Assembly: GCF_036170895.1 (NCBI RefSeq)
Contig: NZ_CP108036.1
Span: 1,984,001 to 2,048,000, forward strand
DNA from: Streptomyces erythrochromogenes
Lineage (GTDB): Bacteria; Actinomycetota; Actinomycetes; Streptomycetales; Streptomycetaceae
Length of the DNA stretch: 64,000 nucleotides
Reading direction: 5' to 3'
The notes under the pieces are model-generated. The model saw only the letters and a list, made by a program, of their open reading frames with translations, was not told the DNA's origin and ran no database searches. A program made the translations under genes and the position numbers. Positions 16,945 through 25,050 of this stretch are shown piece by piece. The number at the start of each line of letters is the position of its first letter. Within the stretch, counting starts at the first letter, position 1.

Positions 16945-16988
16945 GCCCCGCCCCGCCCCGGGCCGGACGGCCCGGGGCGGGGCGGGGC
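16945..16988 (-). terminator. Very strong hairpin after rsgA
   Basis: A perfect 20-bp stem built from CCCCG units (16945-16964 with 16969-16988) and a GGAC tetraloop, eight bases beyond the rsgA stop. It is the longest perfect stem noticed in the window. Confidence 0.85.
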
Positions 16989-16996
16989 GGGGCGGG

Positions 16997-18103
16997 TCAG
17001 ACCCGGCCGCCGCGCTTGGCGGAGTAGTTGGCCCGGCCCTCGGCCGACTTCAGCCGCCAGTCGCGGCGGATCTCCGACCGCAGCCGGGCGTCCGTCTTGG
17101 CCACGATCCGCTGGTTCTCCCGCAGGAGCTTGCGGTAGCTCTCCAGGCGCCGCTCCGGCAGAGCCCCCGACTCCAGCGCGGCGAGCACCGCGCACCCCGG
17201 CTCCGCCTCGTGGGCGCAGTCGTGGAAGCGGCATTCGGCGGCGTAGTCCTCGATCTCGGAGAAGACCTGCCCGACCCCCGCCTCCGCGTCGAAGAGCCCG
17301 ACGCCGCGCAGGCCCGGGGTGTCGATGAGGACCCCTCCGCCCGGCAGGACGAGGAGGTTGCGGGTGGTCGTGGTGTGGCGGCCCTTGCCGTCGACGTCGC
17401 GGGTGGCCTGGACCTCCATGACGTCCGTGCCGAGCAGCGCGTTCGCCAGGGTGGACTTGCCCGCGCCCGAGACGCCCAGCAGGACGCTCGTGCCGGAGCC
17501 GACGACGGCACCGAGGACGTCGGTGCCCTCCCCGGTGTGGGAGGAGACCGTGAGGACCTGGACGCCCGGGGCGGTGGTCTCCACGTCCTGGACCAGGTGC
17601 CCGAGGGTGACCGGGTCCGGAACCAGGTCCGCCTTGGTGAGGACGACCAGCGGCTGCGCCCCCGACTCCCAGGCCAGGGCCAGAAAGCGCTCGATGCGCC
17701 CCAGGTCGAGCTCGACGGCGAGGGAGACGGCGATGATCGCGTGGTCGACGTTCGCGGCGAGGATCTGCCCCTCGGACCGCTGCGACGAGGTGGAACGCAC
17801 GAAGGCGGTCCGGCGCGGCAGGTACGCCTTCACGTACCGCGGGTTGCCCGCCGTCTCGACGGCGGCCCAGTCCCCGGTGCAGATGACGCGCAGCGGGTCG
17901 TGGGGGGTGACGAAGGCGGTGTCGGCGCGGACGATGCCGTCGGCGGTCAGCACGTCGCACTGACCGCGGTCGACGCGTACGACACGGCCGGGCACGAGGC
18001 CCTGCTCGGCGTACGGGGTGAACTCGGCAGCCCACGCGTCGTCCCAGCCGAGGGAGGTGAGGGTGTGCGCGAGCGAGGCCTGCGGGAAAGCGTTGAAAGA
18101 CAA
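16997..18103 (-). CDS. rsgA: Ribosome small-subunit-dependent GTPase A
   Basis: A 368-residue circularly permuted GTPase that helps late 30S maturation. An N-terminal OB-fold (about 30-105) is followed by the permuted G domain, with G4 VVLTKADL preceding the P-loop GVSGAGKSTL and the G3 motif DTPGLR. The C-terminal zinc-knuckle (C-R-F-H-D-C-A-H...GC) then follows. The TTG at 18103 is chosen as start because GAAGGG lies six bases upstream; a start at 18136 is possible. A 23-codon ORF with a near-perfect ribosome site lies just upstream on the same strand. Confidence 0.93.
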   Translation of the reverse strand: MSFNAFPQASLAHTLTSLGWDDAWAAEFTPYAEQGLVPGRVVRVDRGQCDVLTADGIVRADTAFVTPHDPLRVICTGDWAAVETAGNPRYVKAYLPRRTAFVRSTSSQRSEGQILAANVDHAIIAVSLAVELDLGRIERFLALAWESGAQPLVVLTKADLVPDPVTLGHLVQDVETTAPGVQVLTVSSHTGEGTDVLGAVVGSGTSVLLGVSGAGKSTLANALLGTDVMEVQATRDVDGKGRHTTTTRNLLVLPGGGVLIDTPGLRGVGLFDAEAGVGQVFSEIEDYAAECRFHDCAHEAEPGCAVLAALESGALPERRLESYRKLLRENQRIVAKTDARLRSEIRRDWRLKSAEGRANYSAKRGGRV

Positions 18104-18175
18104 GGGGAACCCTTCACAGGGTGGCCCCGGCCGCACGCGCCCGCTCTGCGGCGGTGCGTGAAGAGAAGTGTGAGG

Positions 18176-18247
18176 TCAGCCGGAGACCACGGGGGTGACA
18201 TCGATGGTCTTCTGAGTGCGGGCAGCGCCCTGCGCAACGACAGTCAT
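18176..18247 (-). CDS. Possible small ORF upstream of rsgA
   Basis: ATG at 18247 to TGA at 18176 encodes 23 residues beginning MTVVAQGAARTQKTIDV and ending in VVSG. It is preceded by GGAGGTGA at ideal spacing, one of the best ribosome sites in the window, 72 bp upstream of rsgA. It could be a leader peptide or a small protein. It has no Cys, no run of identical codons and no hydrophobic segment, so no mechanism is suggested by the sequence. Confidence 0.5.
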   Translation of the reverse strand: MTVVAQGAARTQKTIDVTPVVSG

Positions 18248-18358
18248 CAATGAACTCACCTCCGGGTCAGCACGTGGCCGTGGTCCCTCACCACTCGGTG
18301 GGAACGGACCGACTTTAACAAGCCCCCTCGCGTCGGGGCCACTTCTTTTTCCGCACCG

Positions 18359-18901
18359 TCAGCCGAGGGTCGGGCCGACCCGCCGGGCCAGCACCTGTCC
18401 CGGCCAGTCCCCGGACAGGAAGCCCTCGGTGGGGGCGAAGCCGTTGCGCTCGTAGAACGCGACCAGTTCGCCGCCGCCCCCCGCCCAGCAGTCGACCCGC
18501 AGGAGGGCGACGCCGGCCCGCCGTGTCTCCTCGGCGGCGTGCGCGAGCAGCGCCGCCCCGATGCCGCGGCCCGCGTGCCGCCGGTCGGAGACGAGCAGCC
18601 GCACGTACCGCTCGGGCTCCCCGGCCGGCGCGATCGGCAGCTGCGGGCTGGGGCCGTGGTCCAGCACCAGGGCCCCGACGGGCGCCCCGTCCAGCTCTGC
18701 GACGTACGGGGTGTTCTCGGTCGTGTACCGCTCGACCCGCTCCGGGCCGCCGGCGCGCTGCGAGTACGGCGCCGTGCCCCACTGCTCGGTGTTGCCGCGG
18801 GCGTTCATCCAGGCCACGGCGCCGTCGAGCATGTCCAGCAGGGCCGGTGCGTCCGCCGGGCCGCCCGGCCGGATCCGTATCGCGTGCGCGGTGTCGTTCA
18901 C
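18359..18901 (-). CDS. GNAT family N-acetyltransferase
   Basis: A 180-residue GNAT protein. Residues about 98-125 carry the acetyl-CoA-binding motif [20 protein letters not shown], and the C-terminal half has the [13 protein letters not shown] signature. It starts with ATG ([12 protein letters not shown]). It lies upstream of the rsgA unit in the same direction, separated by a weak hairpin around 18322-18339. Substrate unknown; small-molecule or protein amino groups are usual acceptors. Confidence 0.87.
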   Translation of the reverse strand: MNDTAHAIRIRPGGPADAPALLDMLDGAVAWMNARGNTEQWGTAPYSQRAGGPERVERYTTENTPYVAELDGAPVGALVLDHGPSPQLPIAPAGEPERYVRLLVSDRRHAGRGIGAALLAHAAEETRRAGVALLRVDCWAGGGGELVAFYERNGFAPTEGFLSGDWPGQVLARRVGPTLG

Positions 18902-18936
18902 GCCGGAAGCCTATCCGGAGCCGGCCTCGTGCGGCC

Positions 18937-19449
18937 TCACCCGAAGCGGACCGGCAGGTACTTGATGCCGTTGATGAAGTCCGAGCGCAGCCGCCGCGGC
19001 CGCGATCGCCGCCACCGCCCGTCCGGCCCGGAGCCCGGCGACGACTTCGGCGGTGAGGGGATCGGGCGGCCCGGCCTCCGCGGCGCGGGCCCGGGCCAGC
19101 GCTTCGAGCCCCGCGCGGGGGTCTCCGTGCCCCGCCACCAGCCCGGTGAGGCGGCGTACCTCGCGGGGGGGGCCAGAGGTCGGCGAGCCCGACGCGCCGG
19201 TCCCGCAGGGCGTGCGCCGGTACGCCGAGCAGCGCGGGCGCGGTGCCGGGCGCGAGCCGGATCCCGGCGACCGCCCCGGCGTGGACCTCCCCGGCGGGAT
19301 GCGGCCCGGTGTCGGGCCCGGCCACCAGGAGCCGCCCGTCGACCCAGAGCAGGTCCATGCACCCGTCGGGCAGCACCAACCCCGCCGCCGCCCGCGGTGC
19401 GCCACAGCACGGCCCCGGGAATCCCGGCCGACGGCGTCTCCTCGTACAC
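18937..19449 (-). pseudogene. Broken AraC-family regulator
   Basis: Three minus-strand frames in succession spell one protein. [21 protein letters not shown] (from GTG 19449) continues in a second frame as [20 protein letters not shown]...[15 protein letters not shown], and in a third as [21 protein letters not shown]...[13 protein letters not shown]. This is the N-terminal domain of DUF6597-type AraC regulators. The breaks fall near 19385 (GGC/G run) and at the 8-G run 19166-19173. The C-terminal HTH pair is absent; the last open stretch reads [15 protein letters not shown], which looks like the tail of an unrelated protein. Either real decay or two homopolymer sequencing errors plus a deletion. 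Confidence 0.7.
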
Positions 19450-19552
19450 GCCTCCAGGCTAGGCCCGCCCCTCTCCCGAGATCATTCGAAGGACTGCCCG
19501 CCACCCCGCCGGCAGGGTCGCCGTGTTCGTTGGTTCCAGGGGGAGTTGAGGC

Positions 19553-20054
19553 ATGATCCGGGACGGATCCCGCCGAGGCCGGCGGGGCCGCCGTACGATC
19601 GGGATCGTGGTTCCCGTCCCGGGGACGGAGGCGACGGTCCTCGCCTCCTCGGGGCGGAGCGGCACCCCGGCGGCGCCCGCGAGCGCCGCGCCGCCCGCCA
19701 CCGCCCTCGGCACCGTCCGGCTACCGGTCGCAGCAGGCCAGGTGGGGTGTGGCACCCCCGATCTGCGGTACGGGGGTACTCGTCGACCGCCGAGCTGGAG
19801 TACCGGCCCCCCTCTCATGGCGGCGGCATCGGCCGCAGGCGCGCGCCGGGCGGCCCCTGGCCTTCGAGCCCGTGCCGGATGGCCGCGGGCACGGCTCCGG
19901 TCCGGTGCGCATGGGGGCCGACCGCGTGCGGGGAGCCGCCCTGTGCTCCGTCACCGAGCGCGGCCCCGTGGCCATGGCCCTCGTCGAGGACGTCGGCGAC
20001 GAGAGGAGGACCCCCGCGCCGGGCGGACGGCTCGTCGTCCGGGCCGAGGGCTGA
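19553..20054 (+). pseudogene. Possible frameshifted hypothetical gene
   Basis: Coding-like third-position GC is seen in two plus-strand frames in turn. One begins near 19553 (IGIVVPVPGTEATVLAS, then GTVRLPVAAGQVG). The other ends at TGA 20054 (RPLAFEPVPDGRG, then ERGPVAMALVEDVGDE and GGRLVVRAEG). The change of frame around 19770-19860 suggests a disrupted or poorly conserved gene. I do not recognise the product; the C-terminal end only faintly resembles the small barrel of aminomethyltransferase-type proteins. The remainder of 19450-20075 shows nothing else I can support. Confidence 0.3.
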
Positions 20055-20075
20055 GCGGCCCCCGCGTCCCGGCGG

Positions 20076-21191
20076 TCAGTGCTTGCGCAGGCGCGAGGAG
20101 TAGTCCTCGGGCGGCAGGAACTTCGACCAGCGTTCCGGGAACTCCGACGGCATGCCCTCGTCCTCGTCGTCCTCCGACTCGCCCTCCGCCATCGCCCGCC
20201 AGGCGGCGGCCCGTGCGACCAGCTGAGCGGCCTCCGCCTCCCGGATCCGCTCGTTCGCCTCACGCGCCGCCGCCGTGGCCACCGACGGCCAGACGCGGTC
20301 GATGGCGGCGTTCACGGCCGCGCCGACGAGCACGGCGAAGGCCGAGATGCCGATCCAGAGCAGGACGGCGACGGGCGCGGCCAGGGAGCCGTAGATGGTG
20401 GGCCCCTCCACGGTGTTGGTGAGGTAGATCCGCAGCAGGAACGAGCCCAGCACCCACATCGCCAGGGCGACCAGTGCGCCCGGCACGTCCTCGATCCACG
20501 GCGAGCGCACGGGCACGGACACGTGGTAGAGCGTGGTCAGGAAGACGATGGACAGCAGGGTCACGGTCGGCCAGTACAGGACGGCGATCACCTCGGTGCC
20601 CCACGGCACCAGCCGGACGACGGCGTCCGGGCCCACCACCATCAGCGGCAGCACGATCGCGCCGATCAGCAGGGCGATGATGTAGAGCAGGAAGGCCAGC
20701 AGCCGGGTCTTGACGATGCCGCGCTGCCCGTCGAGCCCGTACATCACGGTGATGGTGTCGATGAAGACGTTGACGGCCCGGGATCCCGACCACAGGGCGA
20801 AGGCGAAACCGAGCGAGATCAGGTCGGGCCGGCCGCTGCGGGTGACGTCGTCCAGCAGGGGTCTGGCGATGTCGTTGACGCCGCGGTCGGACAGGACCGT
20901 GCCGACCGCGCGCAGGATGTTCTCCTCGATGCTCTCGACGGTACGGGTGTCCGTCCACCCGTCGACGTAGCCGAGCAGGCCCAGCAGGCCCAGGAACAGC
21001 GGGGGCAGGGAGAGCAGTGTGAAGAAGGCCGCCTCGGCCGCGAGCCCGAGGATCCGGTACTCGATGCACGAGTTGACGGTGTCCTTCAACAGCAGCCAGC
21101 CCATTTTCCGCTTCGAGACGTTGCGGTAGAGGGCGCGGGCCCGGTGGAGCCGTCCTGGGATCCGCTCGGGTGTTTCTTTTGCTGGCTGCAC
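20076..21191 (-). CDS. YihY/BrkB family inner-membrane protein
   Basis: A 371-residue membrane protein with about six hydrophobic helices between residues 45 and 300. Family features include the first helix AAEAAFFTLLSLPPLFLGLLG, the SRAVNVFIDTI region and GSLAAPVAVLLWIGISAFAVLVGAAVNAA. The charged C-terminal tail (about 300-371) holds an acidic EGESEDDEDEG stretch. The family was once called ribonuclease BN in error; its true function is unsettled, with transport or envelope roles proposed. Its GTG start is only 17 bp from the divergent acyl-CoA dehydrogenase start. Confidence 0.88.
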   Translation of the reverse strand: MQPAKETPERIPGRLHRARALYRNVSKRKMGWLLLKDTVNSCIEYRILGLAAEAAFFTLLSLPPLFLGLLGLLGYVDGWTDTRTVESIEENILRAVGTVLSDRGVNDIARPLLDDVTRSGRPDLISLGFAFALWSGSRAVNVFIDTITVMYGLDGQRGIVKTRLLAFLLYIIALLIGAIVLPLMVVGPDAVVRLVPWGTEVIAVLYWPTVTLLSIVFLTTLYHVSVPVRSPWIEDVPGALVALAMWVLGSFLLRIYLTNTVEGPTIYGSLAAPVAVLLWIGISAFAVLVGAAVNAAIDRVWPSVATAAAREANERIREAEAAQLVARAAAWRAMAEGESEDDEDEGMPSEFPERWSKFLPPEDYSSRLRKH

Positions 21192-21208
21192 GTCCTTACG
21201 GTATCCGC

Positions 21209-22852
21209 ATGGCAGCCACCACCCACACAGTCAGCAACCAGGCCCCGCCCCTGGTGGGGTACGACGTCTACGGCGGCGATCGGGCCCTGACCGAGGGCGT
21301 CGAGCGTCACCTGGCGTCCGCGGATCCCGAACTCCTCGGCGAGGTACGGGAGGAGCTCAGCGGCCTCGGGCGCGCGGCCGGTTCCGCGCAGGCCCAGGAA
21401 TGGGGCGTGCAGGCGAACGAGAACCCTCCGAAACTGCGCACGCACGACCGGTACGGGAACCGCGTCGACGAGGTGGAGTTCCACCCTGCGTGGCACCGGC
21501 TGCTCGGGCACGCCGTGGGCTCCGGGCTCACGGACGCCTGGGGGCGTCCGGCCGGGCACCTGCGCCGGGCGGCCGGATTCTTCCTGTGGTCGCAGGCCGA
21601 GGCCGGCCACGGCTGCCCGGTCTCGATGACGCACGCGGCCGTGCCGGCCCTGCGGGCCGATCCGTCGATCGCGGCGGAATGGGAGCCTCGGCTGACCTCG
21701 CACGTGTACGAGGAGGGGCTGCGGCCGGCCTCGCAGAAGGCCGGCGTGCTCTTCGGCATGGGGATGACCGAGAAGCAGGGCGGCAGCGACGTACGGGCCA
21801 ACACGACGACCGCCGTGCCGCTGGACGCGTCCGGCGAGTACCTGCTGACCGGGCACAAGTGGTTCTGTTCGGCGCCGATGTGCGACGGCTTCCTGGTGCT
21901 GGCGCAGGCCCCGGGCGGGCTGACCTGCTTCCTGGTGCCGCGGGTGCTGGAGGACGGCACGCGCAACGTCTTCGCGATCCAGCGGCTGAAGGACAAGCTG
22001 GGCAACAAGTCGAACGCGTCGAGCGAGGTCGAGTTCGACGGGACCTGGGCGCGGCGGGTCGGCGAGGAGGGCCGCGGGGTGCGGACCATCATCGAGATGG
22101 TCGCGGCGACCCGGCTGGACTGCGTCATCGGCTCGGCTGCGCTGATGCGGCAGGCGCTGACGCAGGCGGTGCACCACGCGGAGCACCGCTCTGCTTTCGG
22201 AGCGCTGCTCGTCGACCAGCCGCTGATGCGCAACGTGCTCGCGGACCTCGCCCTGGAGTCGGAGGCCGCCACCACCCTGACGCTGCGCCTGGCCGCCGCC
22301 TACGACGCCGGGACCGAGCAGGAGAAGGCCTTCCTGCGCCTCGCCGTGCCCGCCGCCAAGTACTGGGTGACCAAGCGCTGTACGCCGATGGTGGCCGAGG
22401 CCCTGGAGTGTCTGGGCGGCAACGGCTACGTCGAGGAGTCCGGGCTGCCGAGACTGCTGCGCGAATCCCCGCTGAACTCCATCTGGGAGGGTTCGGGCAA
22501 CGTCCAGGCCCTGGACGTACTGCGCGCCCTCCAGCGGGAGCCGCAGGCGCTGAACGCCTTCCTCCAGGAGGTGGGCCTGGCCCGGGGCGCCGACCACCGG
22601 CTGGATTCGGCCATCAAGGACCTGCTGACGGATCTCGCCGATCTGGAGGGCATCGAGGCGCGGGCCCGCCGGGTCGTGGAGCGCATGGCCCTGGTGCTCC
22701 AGGGATCGCTGCTGGTCCGGTGGGCTCCGCCGGAGGTCGCGGACGCGTTCTGCGCCTCGCGGCTGGGCGGCGATTGGGGTTCGGCCTTCGGCACGCTGCC
22801 GCACAGCCTGGACCTGCGTGCGGTCGTGGAACGGGCGCGGATCGCGGGCTAG
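21209..22852 (+). CDS. AidB-like acyl-CoA dehydrogenase
   Basis: A 547-residue FAD flavoprotein. The N-terminal region with MTHAAVPAL, the middle beta domain with FGMGMTEKQGGSDVRANTT, and the C-terminal helices with SSEVEFDGTWARRVGEEGRG and SPLNSIWEGSGNVQALDVLR match E. coli AidB (541 residues) better than chain-length dehydrogenases. AidB-type proteins are linked to alkylation stress and bind DNA through a C-terminal basic patch; in actinobacteria the physiological substrate is uncertain. No good ribosome site precedes the ATG, which suggests a leaderless mRNA. A hairpin terminator follows. Confidence 0.88.
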   Translation: MAATTHTVSNQAPPLVGYDVYGGDRALTEGVERHLASADPELLGEVREELSGLGRAAGSAQAQEWGVQANENPPKLRTHDRYGNRVDEVEFHPAWHRLLGHAVGSGLTDAWGRPAGHLRRAAGFFLWSQAEAGHGCPVSMTHAAVPALRADPSIAAEWEPRLTSHVYEEGLRPASQKAGVLFGMGMTEKQGGSDVRANTTTAVPLDASGEYLLTGHKWFCSAPMCDGFLVLAQAPGGLTCFLVPRVLEDGTRNVFAIQRLKDKLGNKSNASSEVEFDGTWARRVGEEGRGVRTIIEMVAATRLDCVIGSAALMRQALTQAVHHAEHRSAFGALLVDQPLMRNVLADLALESEAATTLTLRLAAAYDAGTEQEKAFLRLAVPAAKYWVTKRCTPMVAEALECLGGNGYVEESGLPRLLRESPLNSIWEGSGNVQALDVLRALQREPQALNAFLQEVGLARGADHRLDSAIKDLLTDLADLEGIEARARRVVERMALVLQGSLLVRWAPPEVADAFCASRLGGDWGSAFGTLPHSLDLRAVVERARIAG

Positions 22853-22855
22853 GGA

Positions 22856-22874
22856 GGAGCCCCCGTCGGGCTCC
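22856..22874 (+). terminator. Hairpin after the AidB-like gene
   Basis: GGAGCCC-CCGTC-GGGCTCC, a perfect 7-bp stem beginning four bases past the stop codon. Confidence 0.65.
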
Positions 22875-23170
22875 CCTGCGGTCCCCAAACCGCTCCGAGC
22901 CGGGATCCGGGCCCGTCGACCGGCACAGAGGTGGCGCCGCGCCGACTCGGCACCACCTCTGAACCGAAGCCCCGAGGAGGAGCTGTCACGCCGCTCGGGC
23001 GACGTCCGGACATTTTCGGTCGGACGACCGGGACTTGGCGAGAGTTGCATAGCGTTGCAACCTTTGAGTCGGCAGCCGCCCGTCGGGGGCGCCGGGGGAA
23101 GCGGCCCCGAGGCACCTGCGGACCGCCGGGCGGCCGGCGTCGTACGTCCTGTTCGCACGGGGAGGTTCCG
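22875..23170. other. Noncoding region before the GAF regulator
   Basis: No convincing gene is seen in these 296 bp. They hold the AT-richer promoter zone of the GAF regulator with a palindrome at 23044-23061, and the ribosome site GGAGG (23161-23165). Confidence 0.6.
23044..23061. promoter_or_regulatory. Palindrome upstream of the GAF regulator
   Basis: GTTGCA-TAGCGT-TGCAAC, perfect 6-bp arms in an AT-richer patch 110 bp before the start; a likely operator for autoregulation. Confidence 0.5.
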
Positions 23171-24481
23171 GTGGCCGACACCACAGGCATGACGGTCGAT
23201 GTGGCACGCATCTCGGCCATGCACCCTCGGGAGGCCACGCGTCTGCTCAAGGGGGTGCGGGCGGCCGCGCTGGCGGGCGACCGCCCGCCGGCCGCGCCCC
23301 GGCCGGAGATCGCGGAGTCCTGGCGCCGGATGCTGGCCGGCGGTGTGCACCCGGACCGGGACGCGCGCTCGCGGATGCTGTCGGCCGCCGAAACGGAACA
23401 GCGGCGCCACGTCTCCCCGCTGCGGGAGGTGCTTCCCGTACTGCGCGAGGGTCTGCTGCCCGCGCTCGACGGGGCGCTCCACATCATGGTCGTCGCGGAC
23501 GCGGACGGCCGGCTGCTGTGGCGGGAGGGCCACAGCTCCATCCTGCGCAAGGCGGACCGGCTCGGTTTCGCGGTCGGCGCGGACTGGGACGAGGCCGTGG
23601 TCGGCACGAACGGCGTGGGGACCGCCCTGGTGGCCCGGCGACCGGTGCAGGTGTTCTCGGCGGAGCACTTCGTCTCCAGCCACCACGACTGGACGTGTGC
23701 GGGGGCGCCCGTGCGGGACCCGCGGGACGGGCGGCTGCTGGGCGTCGTCGACGTCAGCGGGCCGCTGGCCACCATGCACCCGGCGACGCTGGCCTGGGTG
23801 AGCTCGGTGGCCCGGCTCGCGGAACGGGAGCTGCGGATCCGGCACCTGGAGTCGCTGGAGCGGCTGCGGGCGGTGGCGGCCCCGCTGATGGCCCGGCTGC
23901 CCGGGCGGGCGCTGGCCGTGGACCCGCACGGCTGGACGGCCGCGGTGACGGGGCTGGCCCCGGCGGACCGGATCCCGCTGCCGAAGGACTTGGTGCCGGG
24001 CCGGGTGTGGGTGCCGCAGCTCGGCGACTGCGTGGCGGAGCCGCTGCCCGGCGGCTGGCTGCTGCGGATCGCGCAGGACCGTGCGGGCACGGCGGCGACC
24101 CGGGTCGTCCTGGACCTCAGCCGGGCGGGTTCGTGGTCGGCGACGGTGTACGGGTCGTCCGGGAGCTGGTCGCAGGAGCTGAGCCCGCGCCACGCGGAGC
24201 TGCTGTTCCTGCTGGCGGAGAGCCCGCTGGGGCGCTCGGCGGCGGAGCTGTCCGCGGAGCTGTTCGGCGACCCGACCCGCACCGTGACGGTCCGGGCGGA
24301 GCTGTCCCGCGTACGCCGCCACCTCGCGGGCATCCTGACCCACCGGCCGTACCGTTTCGCGGAGGACGTCGAGGTGGAGCTGATCCGCCCGGCGGACCCG
24401 ACCGCGCTGCTCCGGCACTCCACGGCCCCGACGGTTGTACGGGCCCGCCTGGGCCGGACGGGCCCCGGCATGATTCCCTGA
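23171..24481 (+). CDS. GAF-domain transcriptional regulator
   Basis: A 436-residue regulator starting at GTG 23171, five bases after GGAGG. Residues about 30-215 form the GAF module shared with AcoR/DhaR-type activators (SWRRMLAGGVHPD; DWDEAVVGTNGVGTALV; HHDWTCAGAPVRDPRDG..LGVVDVSGP). The AAA+ sigma-54 domain of those activators is absent, as expected in actinobacteria. The C-terminus has a winged-helix-like region (LSPRHAELLFLLAESPLGRSAAELSAELFGD). GNAT begins five bases downstream, so the two are one operon. The ligand is unknown; homologues often sit beside aldehyde or alcohol dehydrogenases, none of which is here. Confidence 0.85.
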   Translation: MADTTGMTVDVARISAMHPREATRLLKGVRAAALAGDRPPAAPRPEIAESWRRMLAGGVHPDRDARSRMLSAAETEQRRHVSPLREVLPVLREGLLPALDGALHIMVVADADGRLLWREGHSSILRKADRLGFAVGADWDEAVVGTNGVGTALVARRPVQVFSAEHFVSSHHDWTCAGAPVRDPRDGRLLGVVDVSGPLATMHPATLAWVSSVARLAERELRIRHLESLERLRAVAAPLMARLPGRALAVDPHGWTAAVTGLAPADRIPLPKDLVPGRVWVPQLGDCVAEPLPGGWLLRIAQDRAGTAATRVVLDLSRAGSWSATVYGSSGSWSQELSPRHAELLFLLAESPLGRSAAELSAELFGDPTRTVTVRAELSRVRRHLAGILTHRPYRFAEDVEVELIRPADPTALLRHSTAPTVVRARLGRTGPGMIP

Positions 24482-24486
24482 GCTGC

Positions 24487-25050
24487 ATGAGCACCATCAC
24501 ACTCACCACCTGGTCGCTGGAGATGACCTCTCCGGCGGACCTCGTCCCGGCGGCTCCGGCGGGCCCGGAGATATCCGTCGTGCGGTCGGAGGTCCCCTCT
24601 CCCGAGTTCAGCCGCTTCCTCTACGCCTCGGTGGGCGGCGACATCCACTGGACGGACCGGCTGTCCCTCACGCGTGCGCAGTGGGTGGAGCAGCTCGGCC
24701 GGCCGGGCGTGGAGACGTGGGTGGCGTACGACCGCGGCACGCCGGCGGGGTACGTGGAGCTCGACCCGCAGGACGACGGCGTCGTGGAGATCATGTACTT
24801 CGGCCTGCTCCCCGACTTCCGCGGCCGCCGCATCGGCGGGCACCTGCTGTCCGTCGGCATCGAACGGGCCTGGGACCTCGCCTCGCGCTGGCCGCAGCGC
24901 GAGGCGACCCGCCGGGTGTGGGTCCACACCTGCAGCCAGGACGGCCCGTCGGCGATGAGCAACTACCAGCGCCGCGGCTTCAAGGTCTTCAAAACGGAGA
25001 CGGAGCAGAAGGAAGAAACCCCGACGCCGGGCCCCTGGCCCGGCGCGTAA
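24487..25050 (+). CDS. GNAT family N-acetyltransferase
   Basis: A 187-residue GNAT. The acetyl-CoA motif is EIMYFGLLPDFRGRRIGGHLLSVGI, followed by VWVHTCSQDGPSAMSNYQRRGF and a short Glu/Lys/Pro tail. The ATG at 24487 is five bases past the stop of the GAF regulator, implying co-transcription and probably a common signal. Acceptor unknown. Confidence 0.88.
   Translation: MSTITLTTWSLEMTSPADLVPAAPAGPEISVVRSEVPSPEFSRFLYASVGGDIHWTDRLSLTRAQWVEQLGRPGVETWVAYDRGTPAGYVELDPQDDGVVEIMYFGLLPDFRGRRIGGHLLSVGIERAWDLASRWPQREATRRVWVHTCSQDGPSAMSNYQRRGFKVFKTETEQKEETPTPGPWPGA

Noticed and set aside
18322..18339. A hairpin GCCCC...GGGGC before rsgA leader region as terminator
   Set aside because: The stem is only five base pairs with an 8-nt loop, so support is weak.
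21086..24418. A long minus-strand open frame opposite the AidB-like and GAF genes
   Set aside because: Composition is Arg/Gly/Pro-rich with no motif; the plus-strand genes have complete family signatures.
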